This document shows, in pieces, positions 46,136-56,379 of a stretch of DNA of 64,000 nt. Position numbers and translations under genes: made by a program. The notes beneath the pieces are model-generated. The model did not search any database. It worked only from the letters and a program-made list of their open reading frames with translations, and was not told where the DNA came from. The first letter of the stretch is position 1. The number at the start of each line of letters is the position of its first letter. Source of the DNA: Ciona savignyi (taxonomy: Eukaryota; Chordata; Ascidiacea; Phlebobranchia; Cionidae); contig CH003428.1 of assembly GCA_000149265.1 (NCBI GenBank), forward strand, positions 233,723 to 297,722. The letters are read 5' to 3'.

Positions 46136-46164
46136 GGGGTTCCCTTGTGCATTAAAGGGACCCC
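46136..46164. repeat. Imperfect hairpin GGGGTTCCCTT ... AAGGGACCCC
   Basis: An inverted repeat with one bulged T and a 7-8-nt loop. It resembles in composition the perfect hairpin at 43131. Confidence 0.6.
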
Positions 46165-46919
46165 ATAATAATTAATTTGATTATAGACGAGAGTTTTTGA
46201 CTTTCGTTTTGCCGTCTTTTTCAGTTTTTATTTAAAAAATGTATTCGATGAGTTTTCACACTTTTAAATTCTACAAAGATTTCCAATTACATGCAAAATT
46301 TAAAATATAATTGTAGCATTTATATCCCAATATTCCGCAAGTCAGTCAAAAAGACGGTGTTTCTCCGTCGGAGTGACAAAACTCACAACTTTCAGACGTT
46401 AAGACTGAGCATTTTATTTGTCACATTACCTAGCATACTTAAATTTAGTACAAAACTTAAATTTAATCACACTGCTAATATTCTGGACGATAGAGTTTTA
46501 TAAGTTTTATTTAGATTCTGTCCTAATTCGTTCCCACTAACCTATATTGAATGTCTGGTGCACACAGCACTTTCTACCGAGGTTAATAGTGAACCCATGA
46601 AAAGCTCGTCACATACTTTTTAAATAAACAGTTTGTAACATCAACTCAAAAATTCTTATTAATAGGACTCATCACATATACGTAAACGGTGCTTTCAATA
46701 TCACTTTGCTAAACTTTTCGTAGATCCTATTAATCCAATGCGTTCATGCGCTGGCAAAAACCAGTAAGAAAATCCAAATAAGATAGAATACACTATAATG
46801 GTTCTGATAAACAAAAACGCAGAAATTTCGCAGTCTGTTTATTATTTAATTTGGGGGTATTTTCTTCATACTGCTCAACAAAAAAAGTGCAAAGAACTTT
46901 ACAAACAAATCTAGAACCT

Positions 46920-47540
46920 ATAGGCCGGCGGTTAAGTGCGTCGCCTTTCAATCGAAAGGTTGCAGGTGCGAAACTGGTCGCTAGGTATTCGGTTGTGTTC
47001 TTGGGCAAGGCACATTACGGACATTGCAGGAGCCCATCGGAGTTAGTAGAGTTCTGGGAAAATGACTTAACAGGGTTGTTGCTAATCAATAACCACCTTC
47101 AGTGTGGAAAAACTTATCCTGGTAAAATTTATGTCATGCTCCCCAATTGTTTTGGGCAGTTTGTTGGTCATTTTTTTGGGGCTACTAACTAAAAATATGA
47201 TTTATGCTCATCTAGGTTAACTTGCATAAAAGTTGCCCTACGTCATTCAGTTGGACTGGACAAATACGTTTATTCGACACACGAATTGTCCACTATTCCC
47301 ATGCACCACTGCAGCACAAACAGAGCTGCCGATTGGGGCAACCACAGAATATATCATGAAGGGAACATCGGTTTGCCAGTATCTTCATACTTTTCCTCAT
47401 CGTTGTGGAAGATCAGAGAAATCACCAGTTATATCTTCCTGCCTTGGTATGGAAGTGGTTGGGTTGATACCACACACCACGTTGGCCTGCAACAGAAGTC
47501 GATTTACCACAAAAACACAGATTTTGCTGGTCCGCCATAA
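46920..47540 (+). mobile_element. SINE-like element with tRNA-derived head
   Basis: The head GGCCGGCGGTTAAGTGCGTC, then AATCGAAAGGTTGCAGGTGC and GAAACTGGTCGC, follows a tRNA from box A to box B. Next comes CTTGGGCAAGGCACATTACG, a phrase seen in many marine SINE bodies. The part from about 47220 to 47540 has the look of a second repeat read on the minus strand. The limits are uncertain. Confidence 0.5.
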
Positions 47541-47667
47541 TAATTTAACTTCATTTGTTCAGATGCTCAATTAAATCAGAACATTCTTTCATTGTTTCAA
47601 CATTTTACTTGCATACAATGCATATATGATTTTATGCTATTTCTAATCTATCAGATCTGTTGATCTG

Positions 47668-47673
47668 TTTATT
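47668..47673 (-). terminator. Polyadenylation signal of MED21
   Basis: TTTATT on the plus strand is AATAAA on the minus strand, 35 bases after the MED21 stop codon. Confidence 0.55.
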
Positions 47674-47707
47674 ACATTATAACGTAATCGGCCCGTAAAA
47701 CATTTCT

Positions 47708-49404
47708 TTAATTTTTTAAGGGTCCACCACTGCAAACAGGTTTAGTACAAACCCCAACCTCAATACTTCTAGCTTGCAGTTGAGCTTGAGCAATATCAAC
47801 AAGTGCTTTTTGTATCTCAGCTAATTGCTCTTCACCCTGTTGAACTAAGGTTCGCAACTTTGCAGCAGCTTCTTGGTTTTCCTCCTCCAACTTGGAAAGG
47901 CACTTCGCCTTCATTTATTAAAGCATTTTTATTATTAGTATCAAAAATTTTTTTGAATAATATTTTAGACAAAAAGCGTGAACATGACGAGGCAGGTCCA
48001 TGGTTCAATTTTAACCCTAGCAAGCTTAGTAACAGATATTGCTTTGATTACATTAGATTTGAAATTATTCATTCTAGAATAAATCTAGAAACTAAACTGA
48101 ATCGGATAAAGACATCCTTCTTCCAGAGGCAAATGTGATAATTAGATGTTTAAATGTAAAGTAAATAATCAATATCAACCTGAAGTTCAGGTGTGCTTTC
48201 CTCACTTGGCAGCGAATCGATCAAAACATCAATGTCTTTGGCTGTCTTCGTTATTAAAGTAGCAAATAGACGTATAGTATCTAAAAAGAAAAAAATTCTA
48301 GGTCTACTGTAACTTAACTATGTATTTTGACCAAGTTAGTGTCATGTCATAAGGCATTTTAAATGTACAAATCTGATTGTAGATTATTTTCGGATTGTTG
48401 GATTATTAGAGCTTTTGCAGTGTGTTGAACACAGACACTGCTTCTGTTTTAACCAATAATTTACCCACTTGAAGCAACATAAGTAACATGATTACCTCGG
48501 ACATGAGGTTACCAATGTACAGATCTAGTGGTAGGTTTGAAAAACGACTTTTGGGCTGCTGGTATGATGCACTGCCAGTACTAGTTTAACAATAAGTTTA
48601 GTCAGCATAACATATAAAATATAGATTACTTTAGTTTTAAACAACCAACTTAATTTCAATGCATCAAGACAACAGCCATCCTTTACCTTTGAAGGTGAAG
48701 ATTGTAAATGAACACTGCCTACAACAACTTCCGTTCTTAAATTTATAAGTCATGGACCAACCAAAGGCACGTTGATTAGAGTGCACAACTCATTGTTAAA
48801 CAACATATACACAATACTGAATGAGCCATAAGTAAAAGCCCAGCACATACCGTCATTTGTAACAGCTGGTTCTTTATTTGTCAATTTCTCTAAACCAGCA
48901 AATGAACCAGGGGCAGCTGACTGTTGCAAAATCCCAACTCCATTGCAAAAGTGTTCAGCAAGCTGGAAAAGATTTTAAATTAGATATTTTAAATCCTAGT
49001 TTGTGCCACTGCTGCACGCTAAGCGAAGATCGTAGTAAAAATTTAATAAAATAGTGCATTAGGTATTTTACAATTTACCACAGGACCCTGTCTATTTTTT
49101 TGGAGCTATTGCAGAATCATGAATATGATACACTTACTTTAGTTTTTGTTCAACCCATTTCAAAGTATACAACCAACTTTATACAAGCTAGGTTTGGTCC
49201 CGCAACCTTCGTGCTAACGGTCACTACACTTACACTGAGCCAAACAGCTGAAAATCACTTTTGATGCGATTTGGCAGAAACAAATTACTTCAAAACTGTT
49301 TGTACATATTTTTTAACCGAGAGTTGAGAAACAAAAATATTATATTCTACATAAAAATTTACCTGATTTACGGCATCTTGTAACTGTGTGAGTCGATCAG
49401 ACAT
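47708..49404 (-). CDS. MED21: Mediator complex subunit 21
   Basis: Four minus-strand exons (49363-49404, 48851-48962, 48180-48280, 47708-47908) join in phase into 151 residues, against 144 in human. Exon 1 gives [14 protein letters not shown]. Exon 2 gives [16 protein letters not shown]. Exon 3 gives [20 protein letters not shown]. Exon 4 gives [17 protein letters not shown] and [14 protein letters not shown]. These blocks match the conserved MED21 four-helix protein of the Mediator middle module, which links activators to RNA polymerase II. The N-terminal region between exons 2 and 3 is a little different from vertebrates. It lies about 220 bases downstream of CEP20. Confidence 0.95.
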
Positions 49405-49624
49405 ATCACACTTTAGTTTACAGTGTATATACTTTAGACTAGAAATCTAGAATTCAGGTAAAAAGAACACAATCTTACTTCATTGCAACATAATGGGAGT
49501 TATAAACTTTTTACCTTCTACAGATAAATTTACGCATAATTACAAAAATAAAAATATCATAACAACTAAAGTATAAATTTAATAAAAATAACTTTTCAGC
49601 AATTTAAAAAAGTATTCATCAGAC

Positions 49625-50032
49625 TTAATAATCAGATGCATCTCTACACAATCCTATTCTCTGTGAACTTCCGCTAGAGTTCTGCTTAATAAAAGCATCA
49701 AGTACACTGTACAATAATGGAATTTTGACTGTGTGTTCGGTGTCCTCTACGTTTAGTTCATTACAAAGGAAGTTGCGGTCCAATTGAACCTCAGGTTGCC
49801 CAGTTTCCGCTACCAACACAGAACCAGAGTAGTTGTAGTTGTTGAATTTAAGATATTCCCGGATCAGTTCGTTTATGATGAGGTTTTCGTTGCTTAATTT
49901 TGGCTTTTCAACTGAAGGATCATCCATTACTTTAAAAACTTCAGTTCGAACTTGTGCCTTCAATTTCCCCATAATCCCTTTTGTTTCCAGAGACTCCATA
50001 AGTGCCTTTTTAAGCGCATCAACAGTTGCCAT
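49625..50032 (-). CDS. CEP20: Centrosomal protein 20 (FOPNL/FOR20)
   Basis: An uninterrupted 135-residue frame starts MATVDALKKALMESLETKG. It contains a LisH motif (residues about 49-80: NENLIINELIREYLKFNNYN then SVLVAETGQPE) and a conserved VQLDRNFLCNELN. These are the marks of CEP20, a centriolar satellite and basal-body protein needed for ciliogenesis. Human is 174 residues; the missing part is the variable C-terminal tail. It is intronless here, unlike in vertebrates. An acceptor-like TTAAGCATCTTAG lies about 25 bases upstream of the ATG. Confidence 0.93.
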   Translation of the reverse strand: MATVDALKKALMESLETKGIMGKLKAQVRTEVFKVMDDPSVEKPKLSNENLIINELIREYLKFNNYNYSGSVLVAETGQPEVQLDRNFLCNELNVEDTEHTVKIPLLYSVLDAFIKQNSSGSSQRIGLCRDASDY

Positions 50033-50586
50033 GGTTCTTTTTCCGTCTTAACACCTAAGATGCTTAAAAAAATTGAATATCATGAACTTTTATTTGCGTA
50101 GATCAACTTAAGACATAAAATAACAATTAAACATAATTGATTCCCTTTTTTTCAAAAGTGTGAACTAATGAAGAACAGGAATCGGGATAGTATCCTCAAA
50201 TACAGAAATCTTAAACATGTAAGAACAAAATTATACTAAGATTAATCAACAGTGACAATATAAAAAGGCTATAAATGTGTACTTCATATGCAAATTAATA
50301 CCAGCAGGGCAGGGCTGCACAGCTAACCAATAGAACAGTTAAGTCATGGTCCATGATCAGTTAGATTTTTATATTTTTTTTATTAATAAATAAAGTTAAT
50401 TCATACAGATATATTTGGTTGTTTTAGCATTTTAAATATCGAACTATGTATGTGTTTGTGTGATATATATACGGATAACTGACATTTAAAACACATTTTT
50501 TTACGCATAAAATAGGGTAAAATTAGAATTGCAAATGTTTGTTTGTTTGTTATATTTACACCTTTAAGGTATGACAAGAAAACCTA
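50033..50586. other. Gap between CEP20 and PHAX
   Basis: AT-rich 554 bases. It contains a minus-strand AATAAA around 50380 that may end the PHAX transcript. Nothing else was recognised. Confidence 0.45.
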
Positions 50587-51540
50587 TTATTCTGCAGTGT
50601 CAACTGCCATATCCACAGATGGACTGTTACGGGGCGTTGCGCTAATTAAAACACAATTTGATGGGTCCTCGGACATGATCTCGGAATGATCTGTTTCGTC
50701 TTGCTGTTTGGCTTGTTTCTTTGCTCGTTTCGCACTCATCCACTGTTCTCGCTCTCTCATAGAATCTTCCTCAAAGATTCGGTTCACTTCATTTTGATCT
50801 ACTTCTTCGTGGTTTCGAAGCAAATGTAGAAAAGTCCCACCAGGTGTCCGGCGTCGATCGCCCTGCAATGTCATCAGGCCTCCACTTTGCTCTACTATTT
50901 CAGTTTTTCCATACAATATCAGCGCTGTCGGAACTCCAATAAAAGATACAATTTTCCTCAACAAGTCCCTCTTTTTTTCCCATAGTCTAAATATTAGTTC
51001 ATCAGCCACCTTTTCTTCGCTATCATCAGGGTATATTTCATTACGTTTATTTAATTTCACTATCTGTCCTGGTTTATACTGAGGTACATTATTACCTGGT
51101 TTTCTAAATTCTTTTGTTCGTTTCCGTTTTAAAGCGGTTTTAGATTTTCCTCCTGCTCCATTTTCATTTACTTTATTGACAATATGTTTTTCATTATGGC
51201 AGGAATTAATGTCACAAGCAATATTTTCGCTTTCAATATCATCGTTCAGTGCCTCATCCCGATCTCTATACGCAAGTTCAAGTGAAAAGGACTCGGGACC
51301 TCTTGACATGAATTTTTTCATTCCTACTGTGCCTAAACTGCTTGAAATATCATCAGAACTCTGGTCTGCTAGCACAGAGCTCCAAATTGTCTTCATTCTG
51401 TGTTTGGGCGGCAAAGCAGTGCTCGGTAATTTTGAAGGAGACGGCGTTTCCACATCACCCTTTTCATCCTCATCATTTGAACTGCTTAATAATTCACCAT
51501 CTTCATCAGAAGAATCAATCTTAGTCGCACACCTTAACAT
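50587..51540 (-). CDS. PHAX: PHAX, phosphorylated adaptor for snRNA export
   Basis: A single-exon frame of 317 residues; human PHAX has 394. It keeps the N-terminal TIWSSVLADQ motif (about 51-60), a basic nuclear signal KRKRTKEFRK (about 138-147) and the RNA_GG_bind domain (about 176-245), with FRLWEKKRDLLRKIVSFIG and EIVEQSGGLMTLQGDRRRTP then GGTFLHLL. PHAX bridges capped U snRNA and the cap-binding complex to CRM1 for nuclear export, and also works in snoRNA transport. The N terminus is rich in acidic CK2-type Ser-Asp sites (IDSSDEDGE), fitting regulation by phosphorylation. Confidence 0.95.
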   Translation of the reverse strand: MLRCATKIDSSDEDGELLSSSNDEDEKGDVETPSPSKLPSTALPPKHRMKTIWSSVLADQSSDDISSSLGTVGMKKFMSRGPESFSLELAYRDRDEALNDDIESENIACDINSCHNEKHIVNKVNENGAGGKSKTALKRKRTKEFRKPGNNVPQYKPGQIVKLNKRNEIYPDDSEEKVADELIFRLWEKKRDLLRKIVSFIGVPTALILYGKTEIVEQSGGLMTLQGDRRRTPGGTFLHLLRNHEEVDQNEVNRIFEEDSMREREQWMSAKRAKKQAKQQDETDHSEIMSEDPSNCVLISATPRNSPSVDMAVDTAE

Positions 51541-52185
51541 TTTTTAACTTATTCCAATGCTGCAAATTATCAAAACATGCTTGGATTCTACATCATCAAA
51601 TAACATCATTATAATGCATGGTATGTTGTTCTACTGCATCAATAACAAAAAATTGGCACTAAAGTGTTAAAAGCAAATTAAATACAAACGTAATTTAACC
51701 TTTTAAAAAGTTCCAAAATATGAATGCACAATTTTTTCACAGTATTTTTTTTAATATAGATAGCAAACAACAGTTGTTTGTATACTAAATGTCAGATTGT
51801 TTACTAATATTTGTGTAGATAACACAGCCATTGTTCATTGGCAGCAATCAGCAATATGATAATGTACCTGTACTTTCACCATAATATATAAACCAAATTG
51901 ATTTTAAACACATGATATTGATATAAATTTCGTTCAACGAATTTATTGCACCATAAACACTAAACGGAATGAAAACAGAATCGGTACCATACATGCTAAG
52001 CAGGGGTATATTTGATTGCATTTAAACATCTAGCTAATAATTGCTAACATTTACTAAAACTGCATTTACTTGTTAAAAATTGTTGTACAGGATATTAAAT
52101 TTATTAGATATTTAGCGTTCTACTAAAATGTTTATAAAAATACAGGTTGCCAATTTGTTGAGTAAAATGTATTAGCCTAGTCGAC
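51541..52185. other. Gap between PHAX and the CKAP4-like gene
   Basis: AT-rich 645 bases. Minus-strand AATAAA signals at 52100-52105 and 51942-51947 may end the CKAP4-like transcript. An acceptor-like ATAATTTGCAG lies about 25 bases before the PHAX start. Confidence 0.45.
52100..52105 (-). terminator. Polyadenylation signal of the CKAP4-like gene
   Basis: AATAAA on the minus strand, about 80 bases past the stop codon. A second copy is at 51942-51947. Confidence 0.45.
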
Positions 52186-53220
52186 TTATGGTTTTTGACT
52201 CTTTGGTGGTGTTGCTTGTTGTTCATCGTACTCTGCCATTTTTTTAATCTCTGAGGTTAATTCGCGAAGGGAACCAACTTCATCACGCATTGATGATAGA
52301 CCATCCTTCGTTGCTTTAACATGGGCCGTTAGTGTGGATATCTGTGATTCAACTCGCAAAGCGGATTGGTCGATTGCATTTTGCACTCCAGAGTAAGAAT
52401 CTGTAGCAGAATTTAGTTTGTCGGAAATTTGCAGAACCTGCTCCTGGATGTCATTAAATTGAGTATCTGTGACAAACTTTAATTTGATTTGGGATATTTC
52501 TTTTTCCAAAGATGACTGCTTTGTGCTCATACTATAACCCGATGCTCTTAGCTGGGTCAAATCTTGAGAAATTTGTCGTACTAAATCGGAGACTTCCGTT
52601 TTCATGTTTATTCTTATTTCATCTTGGTCAGTTCGAAGTGTCTCTACCAGCTGCTTAGATTCCACGGTCAGCTTGGTTAGTTTTTCAATTTCTTGAGCAG
52701 TTAATCGTTCAAGCAATGACACTTTCTCGGTCATAGTTTCTTCTAGAAGTCTCATTGACTTCTCTACGTGGGAAACCTTAATTTGAACATTTTCTTCATT
52801 TTGCTTTACCTTTGAAGTTAATTTTGGTATATCGAGATTTATGCTTTTTAGGCTCTGTTCCAAAAGTTTGATTTGATCCATGACATCTTCATAGGCAGCT
52901 TTAATTTCTGAGAGACTTTCAAACTTTTTGGTATTTGCTTGAACATCAAATTTAAGTTTCGACAATGCTTTTATCTCATTGGACAACTGTGTCACTTGTT
53001 CTACTAAAGCAGAATTTGCTGTTTGCAATTCATTAAAGAAGAAATAGAAGCCACAGCCACAACCAGTGGTGATAAGAAAAATCATCATCCACAAGCTTGT
53101 GTTTGATTCCTTACGTTCACTCTTTCGTGGAGTTTCCTTAAATCCATTGGATGTTGGTCGAGGCTTCTCTGTGCCAGTGTTTTCCGCCTTTTTTTGAGGA
53201 ACTATTTTCTTCGCACACAT
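52186..53220 (-). CDS. Type II membrane coiled-coil protein, CKAP4-like
   Basis: An intronless frame of 344 residues has a basic cytosolic N terminus (1-42), one membrane segment with clustered cysteines (about 43-62: LWMMIFLITTGCGCGFYFFF) and then about 270 residues of heptad-rich coiled coil (for example SALVEQVTQLSNEIKALSKL). This layout, with short cytosolic tail, signal anchor and long lumenal coiled coil, is that of CKAP4 (CLIMP-63), the ER sheet spacer, which has 602 residues in human. Residue-level identity is weak, so the name rests on architecture. Other short-tailed coiled-coil ER or Golgi proteins remain possible. Confidence 0.6.
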   Translation of the reverse strand: MCAKKIVPQKKAENTGTEKPRPTSNGFKETPRKSERKESNTSLWMMIFLITTGCGCGFYFFFNELQTANSALVEQVTQLSNEIKALSKLKFDVQANTKKFESLSEIKAAYEDVMDQIKLLEQSLKSINLDIPKLTSKVKQNEENVQIKVSHVEKSMRLLEETMTEKVSLLERLTAQEIEKLTKLTVESKQLVETLRTDQDEIRINMKTEVSDLVRQISQDLTQLRASGYSMSTKQSSLEKEISQIKLKFVTDTQFNDIQEQVLQISDKLNSATDSYSGVQNAIDQSALRVESQISTLTAHVKATKDGLSSMRDEVGSLRELTSEIKKMAEYDEQQATPPKSQKP

Positions 53221-53753
53221 GATGCTATATTATTATTTTTTTAATGGTAGCAATTCACTAAACAGCTAATAAATCCTAAATTTCAATTGAATTAGATCTT
53301 GTATACATAAATGTTATATTTAAATAGATAAAAGATAGACTTAAACAAATGGTAAAGTGGTAACTTTTGCATAAACCACCCAACACCACAGTCCATTAAA
53401 AAAATATAAATGTTCCAAGCAAAATTTTAAGTTCTTAAGCATTCAAAACTTCAGAGATCTAAATTGTAAAGTGACATTTATATCTGGTAAATAAAGCTGA
53501 ATTAGTTTTTGTTGTTTTTAATTAAAACCAAACATAACGTTAGCTGTTAGCTCAACAGATGTAAAAACTGAAATAGATCATTGTTTACTGAAATAAAAGT
53601 TGTAATTTTTTTAAGGATCTTGATGTTTTCGCAGAAAGTAAAGAGGGAAAAAGTATTTTAAATGCCAATTGTTGATGCATTCTTTTCTACATCATTTTTC
53701 TTACTATACATCAAATTAATTGTATTATAATAGCTTCAACATATCCAAAAATA

Positions 53754-54045
53754 AACATTCAGACGCTTTGTGCATATAGCCACCAGCGGGTATTGTGTAT
53801 AAACTATACATTTTTATAAAGGCTACAAGCCTACAACATATCCAAAGTAATAATTGGAGAAAACTTTATGAATGTCTATCTAGATAAGAAAACCGTAGCA
53901 TTCCAAAATGATGAGTTATGAATATTCAGACACTTCGGGCATATAGCCCACCGTGGTTATTGTATATAAACTATATATCAATTTAAAGCTATTTGAAAGG
54001 GCTACAACATATCCAAAGAATAATTGGCGAAAACTCTATGAATGG
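53754..54045. repeat. Diverged tandem duplication, two units of about 122-126 bp
   Basis: Unit 1 (53754-53875) and unit 2 (53920-54045) share CATTCAGACG/TATTCAGACA, CATATAGCC, TTATTGTATATAAACTATA-type sequence and CAACATATCCAAAG followed by AATAATTGG and GAAAACT. A partial tail of a third copy (ACATATCCAAAA) lies just before unit 1. Confidence 0.8.
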
Positions 54046-54150
54046 ATTTAACTTTTTACTTCCATTCTTTGTTTTATCCCGTTTTTTTATTTTTAAGTTA
54101 AAGAACTTTGGTGGATTTAGCAATGTCTGTGGTGCTGTCTTAGTTATGTA

Positions 54151-54408
54151 CCAGTATGGAAAGTAGGGCAGCTGCACACTCGAGTTTTTTGTTTTTCCTG
54201 CGTCTTTGCACACTTGGGTAATTTCACACATACTCATGACCTAGCAGTATAAACATCGTATAATTTCCAACAAACCTGTAAACCTACTTCTGGACCTCCG
54301 GTAATTTACTGTCAGTACGTTTTTGTTACGTAGATAGTTATGTTAGCTGTTAGCCAGTATGGAAAGTACGGCAGCTGCACACTCGAGATTTTTTTCCCTG
54401 CGTCTTTT
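54151..54408. repeat. Direct repeat of about 55 bp, two copies
   Basis: Copies at 54151-54208 and 54354-54408 share CCAGTATGGAAAGTA, GGCAGCTGCACACTCGAG and CCTGCGTCTTT, with about 145 bases between. Confidence 0.8.
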
Positions 54409-56379
54409 TTCCCTGCGAATGTTAGGGTTGGAGTTAAAGTTAGTTCTGGGGTTGAGATTAGTGTTTAGGACAGGGTTAGAATTACTTTCCATAGCAATCT
54501 AAGTGATCCAAGCGCTCCAAGCGGTCCCGTAGTATTTAGAGGCACCCAACTTTGGAGAGTATTCTAATTCTTAACCACCAGTATGGCCTTTAAAATTTCA
54601 ATAATGCAGAAATTGTTACTGAACTCCTTTTGTCGTACATATCGACCGGGGTTTCTTATACAGGTATACAGATTACACAATTAGCCTACGTCTTATACTA
54701 CAAATTGGTCCAAAACCACGAATACAGCTTTATAAAAAACAAGTGGTATTCTCAATTGATTCTGGATACAAAAATTATTCCGTTTGTTTCGTGTATTATC
54801 TCAAACTTTCCTTACTAGTTTTTCTTTTCCTCACATAAATCAATCACGAACAAAATAATTCGTTTAAATATTCGTAACTAAACCTTATTTCTTAAGAAAA
54901 AATAAACTTGGCGGTTAGAATTTAAAACGGATGATACATGGGTTAATCATTTTTATGAACTGCAACAAATATGGACTTTTGAAGCTTTTATAAGTTAAAT
55001 AGAAATTAAGTCTGTAGTTGCACAGTGCCACTTAATTGTTAAGTCTGTAGTTACACAACGCCACCTATTGTGTTGTCTCAACGATGAAGCGATAGACTTG
55101 TAATTGTTTAATGACACCTTTCACAAAAGGCGCGAGCGTAATCACTAGCTAAAAGAAAATCTACCAGGAGTACAATCGCCCAAAGACGCAAGACGCTATA
55201 TGTTATTACAGCGATCTATTTTAATTAATGAAAAGAGAATTATTGACGGGAGAAAAGGGAGATTAAACGTTTTTCCTGCCTCTTGGTGATTATGATCAGT
55301 GTCGCATTGAAAAGATTCCGAATGTCATACTGCGCATGTGCGTACTGTTAATCTTCGAAACAAACACGCCTTTTATTTCTTTGTATACCGGGCCTAAAAT
55401 GATAAAAGTTAAAACTTAATTGGACAAAGAATATATGCCACCAAGTTTTTAAAAATATATAAATAGGACTACTACCATTTTGAGTTTAGAATTTTTCTTC
55501 CACGGTGGAAAACTTTGTTTTGCGAATTCGAATCCTGTGAACCATGGCTGTGTCGCGTTTCGGGTATTTCCCCTAAAATGCGTGATTTTTTTACCGGGAT
55601 AAGGTTTAAATTAATGATAGGCTAGTCCATTTTTATAGTATATTTATCAGTCGCGTTAACCACGCGTTATTATCGTATTATTAAAATGTCTGTCGTTTTT
55701 ATATAAGGCCCCAGCGAAAACGCTATATCAACTCCTTATGAAACCGCTGCCTTTTTACTGAACTCATTCATCAAAGTAACTAAAATACATTGTACCACAG
55801 TAAACCAGAATATTGGAATAAATATTCTTGTCCATTGGTTGGTCATATAAAGTAATTTAACGTCATACAGTACTTATATTTGTGAAAAACAAGACGTTCA
55901 ATTCAGGCCAGAATTTTTATTGGAGAACCTTACCAACTCGATCCTATTTAAGAATTATTTTACTTTTGTTATATTTGTTACACACTTTAATGCAAAAAAA
56001 ATTAACAAAAGTAATCATTAATTATGTTTGTGACAGGCTTAAATGTTTTGGAATTTTAGCGCTGCATTTATGTTTTGTTTGTAACAGTCAATAGTTTATT
56101 TGTTCATTTTGCCCACCGGATTGCAGTTCATTCATGCGTAGAGGCTCTATTATGTATAATCTGACAAGTAAAGCGTAACTATCTGATAACATGCGAATAT
56201 GTTTTACTATGTACAAAAATAACAAAACTAGTCCGCCGACGCGGATGCATGTGTTGGTTTTCTCGTTTTAAACAATTTCGAGATTTCTATATATAAATAT
56301 CCTGACGCAATGGCTGTGGGTGTAATAGTGTGCTAGCTTTAGCAGCCATTCGACCAGACGTGGATTATATACCAGCATT

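Larger units (their letters stand above)
45260..47667. other. Intergenic region between SUEL-lectin and MED21 genes
   Basis: It holds a hairpin-forming segment (45353-45384), a 27-bp triple tandem repeat (45762-45842), an AT-rich repeat similar to one at 43330, a hairpin (46136-46164) and a SINE-like composite (46920-47540). No gene was recognised. Confidence 0.5.
53221..56379. other. Intergenic region between CKAP4-like and TLR genes
   Basis: Holds a diverged tandem duplication (53754-54045), a second duplicated block (54151-54408) and a short direct repeat (about 55007-55070, AGTCTGTAGTT). The last few hundred bases should be the TLR promoter. I see no gene. Confidence 0.5.

Noticed and set aside
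47233-47574. Plus-strand frames of 84 and 113 residues
   Set aside because: They overlap in different frames and lie in what looks like a repeat body; no domain.
49839-50051. Antisense frame over CEP20, and a similar one over PHAX (51176-51547)
   Set aside because: Shadows of well-supported genes on the opposite strand.
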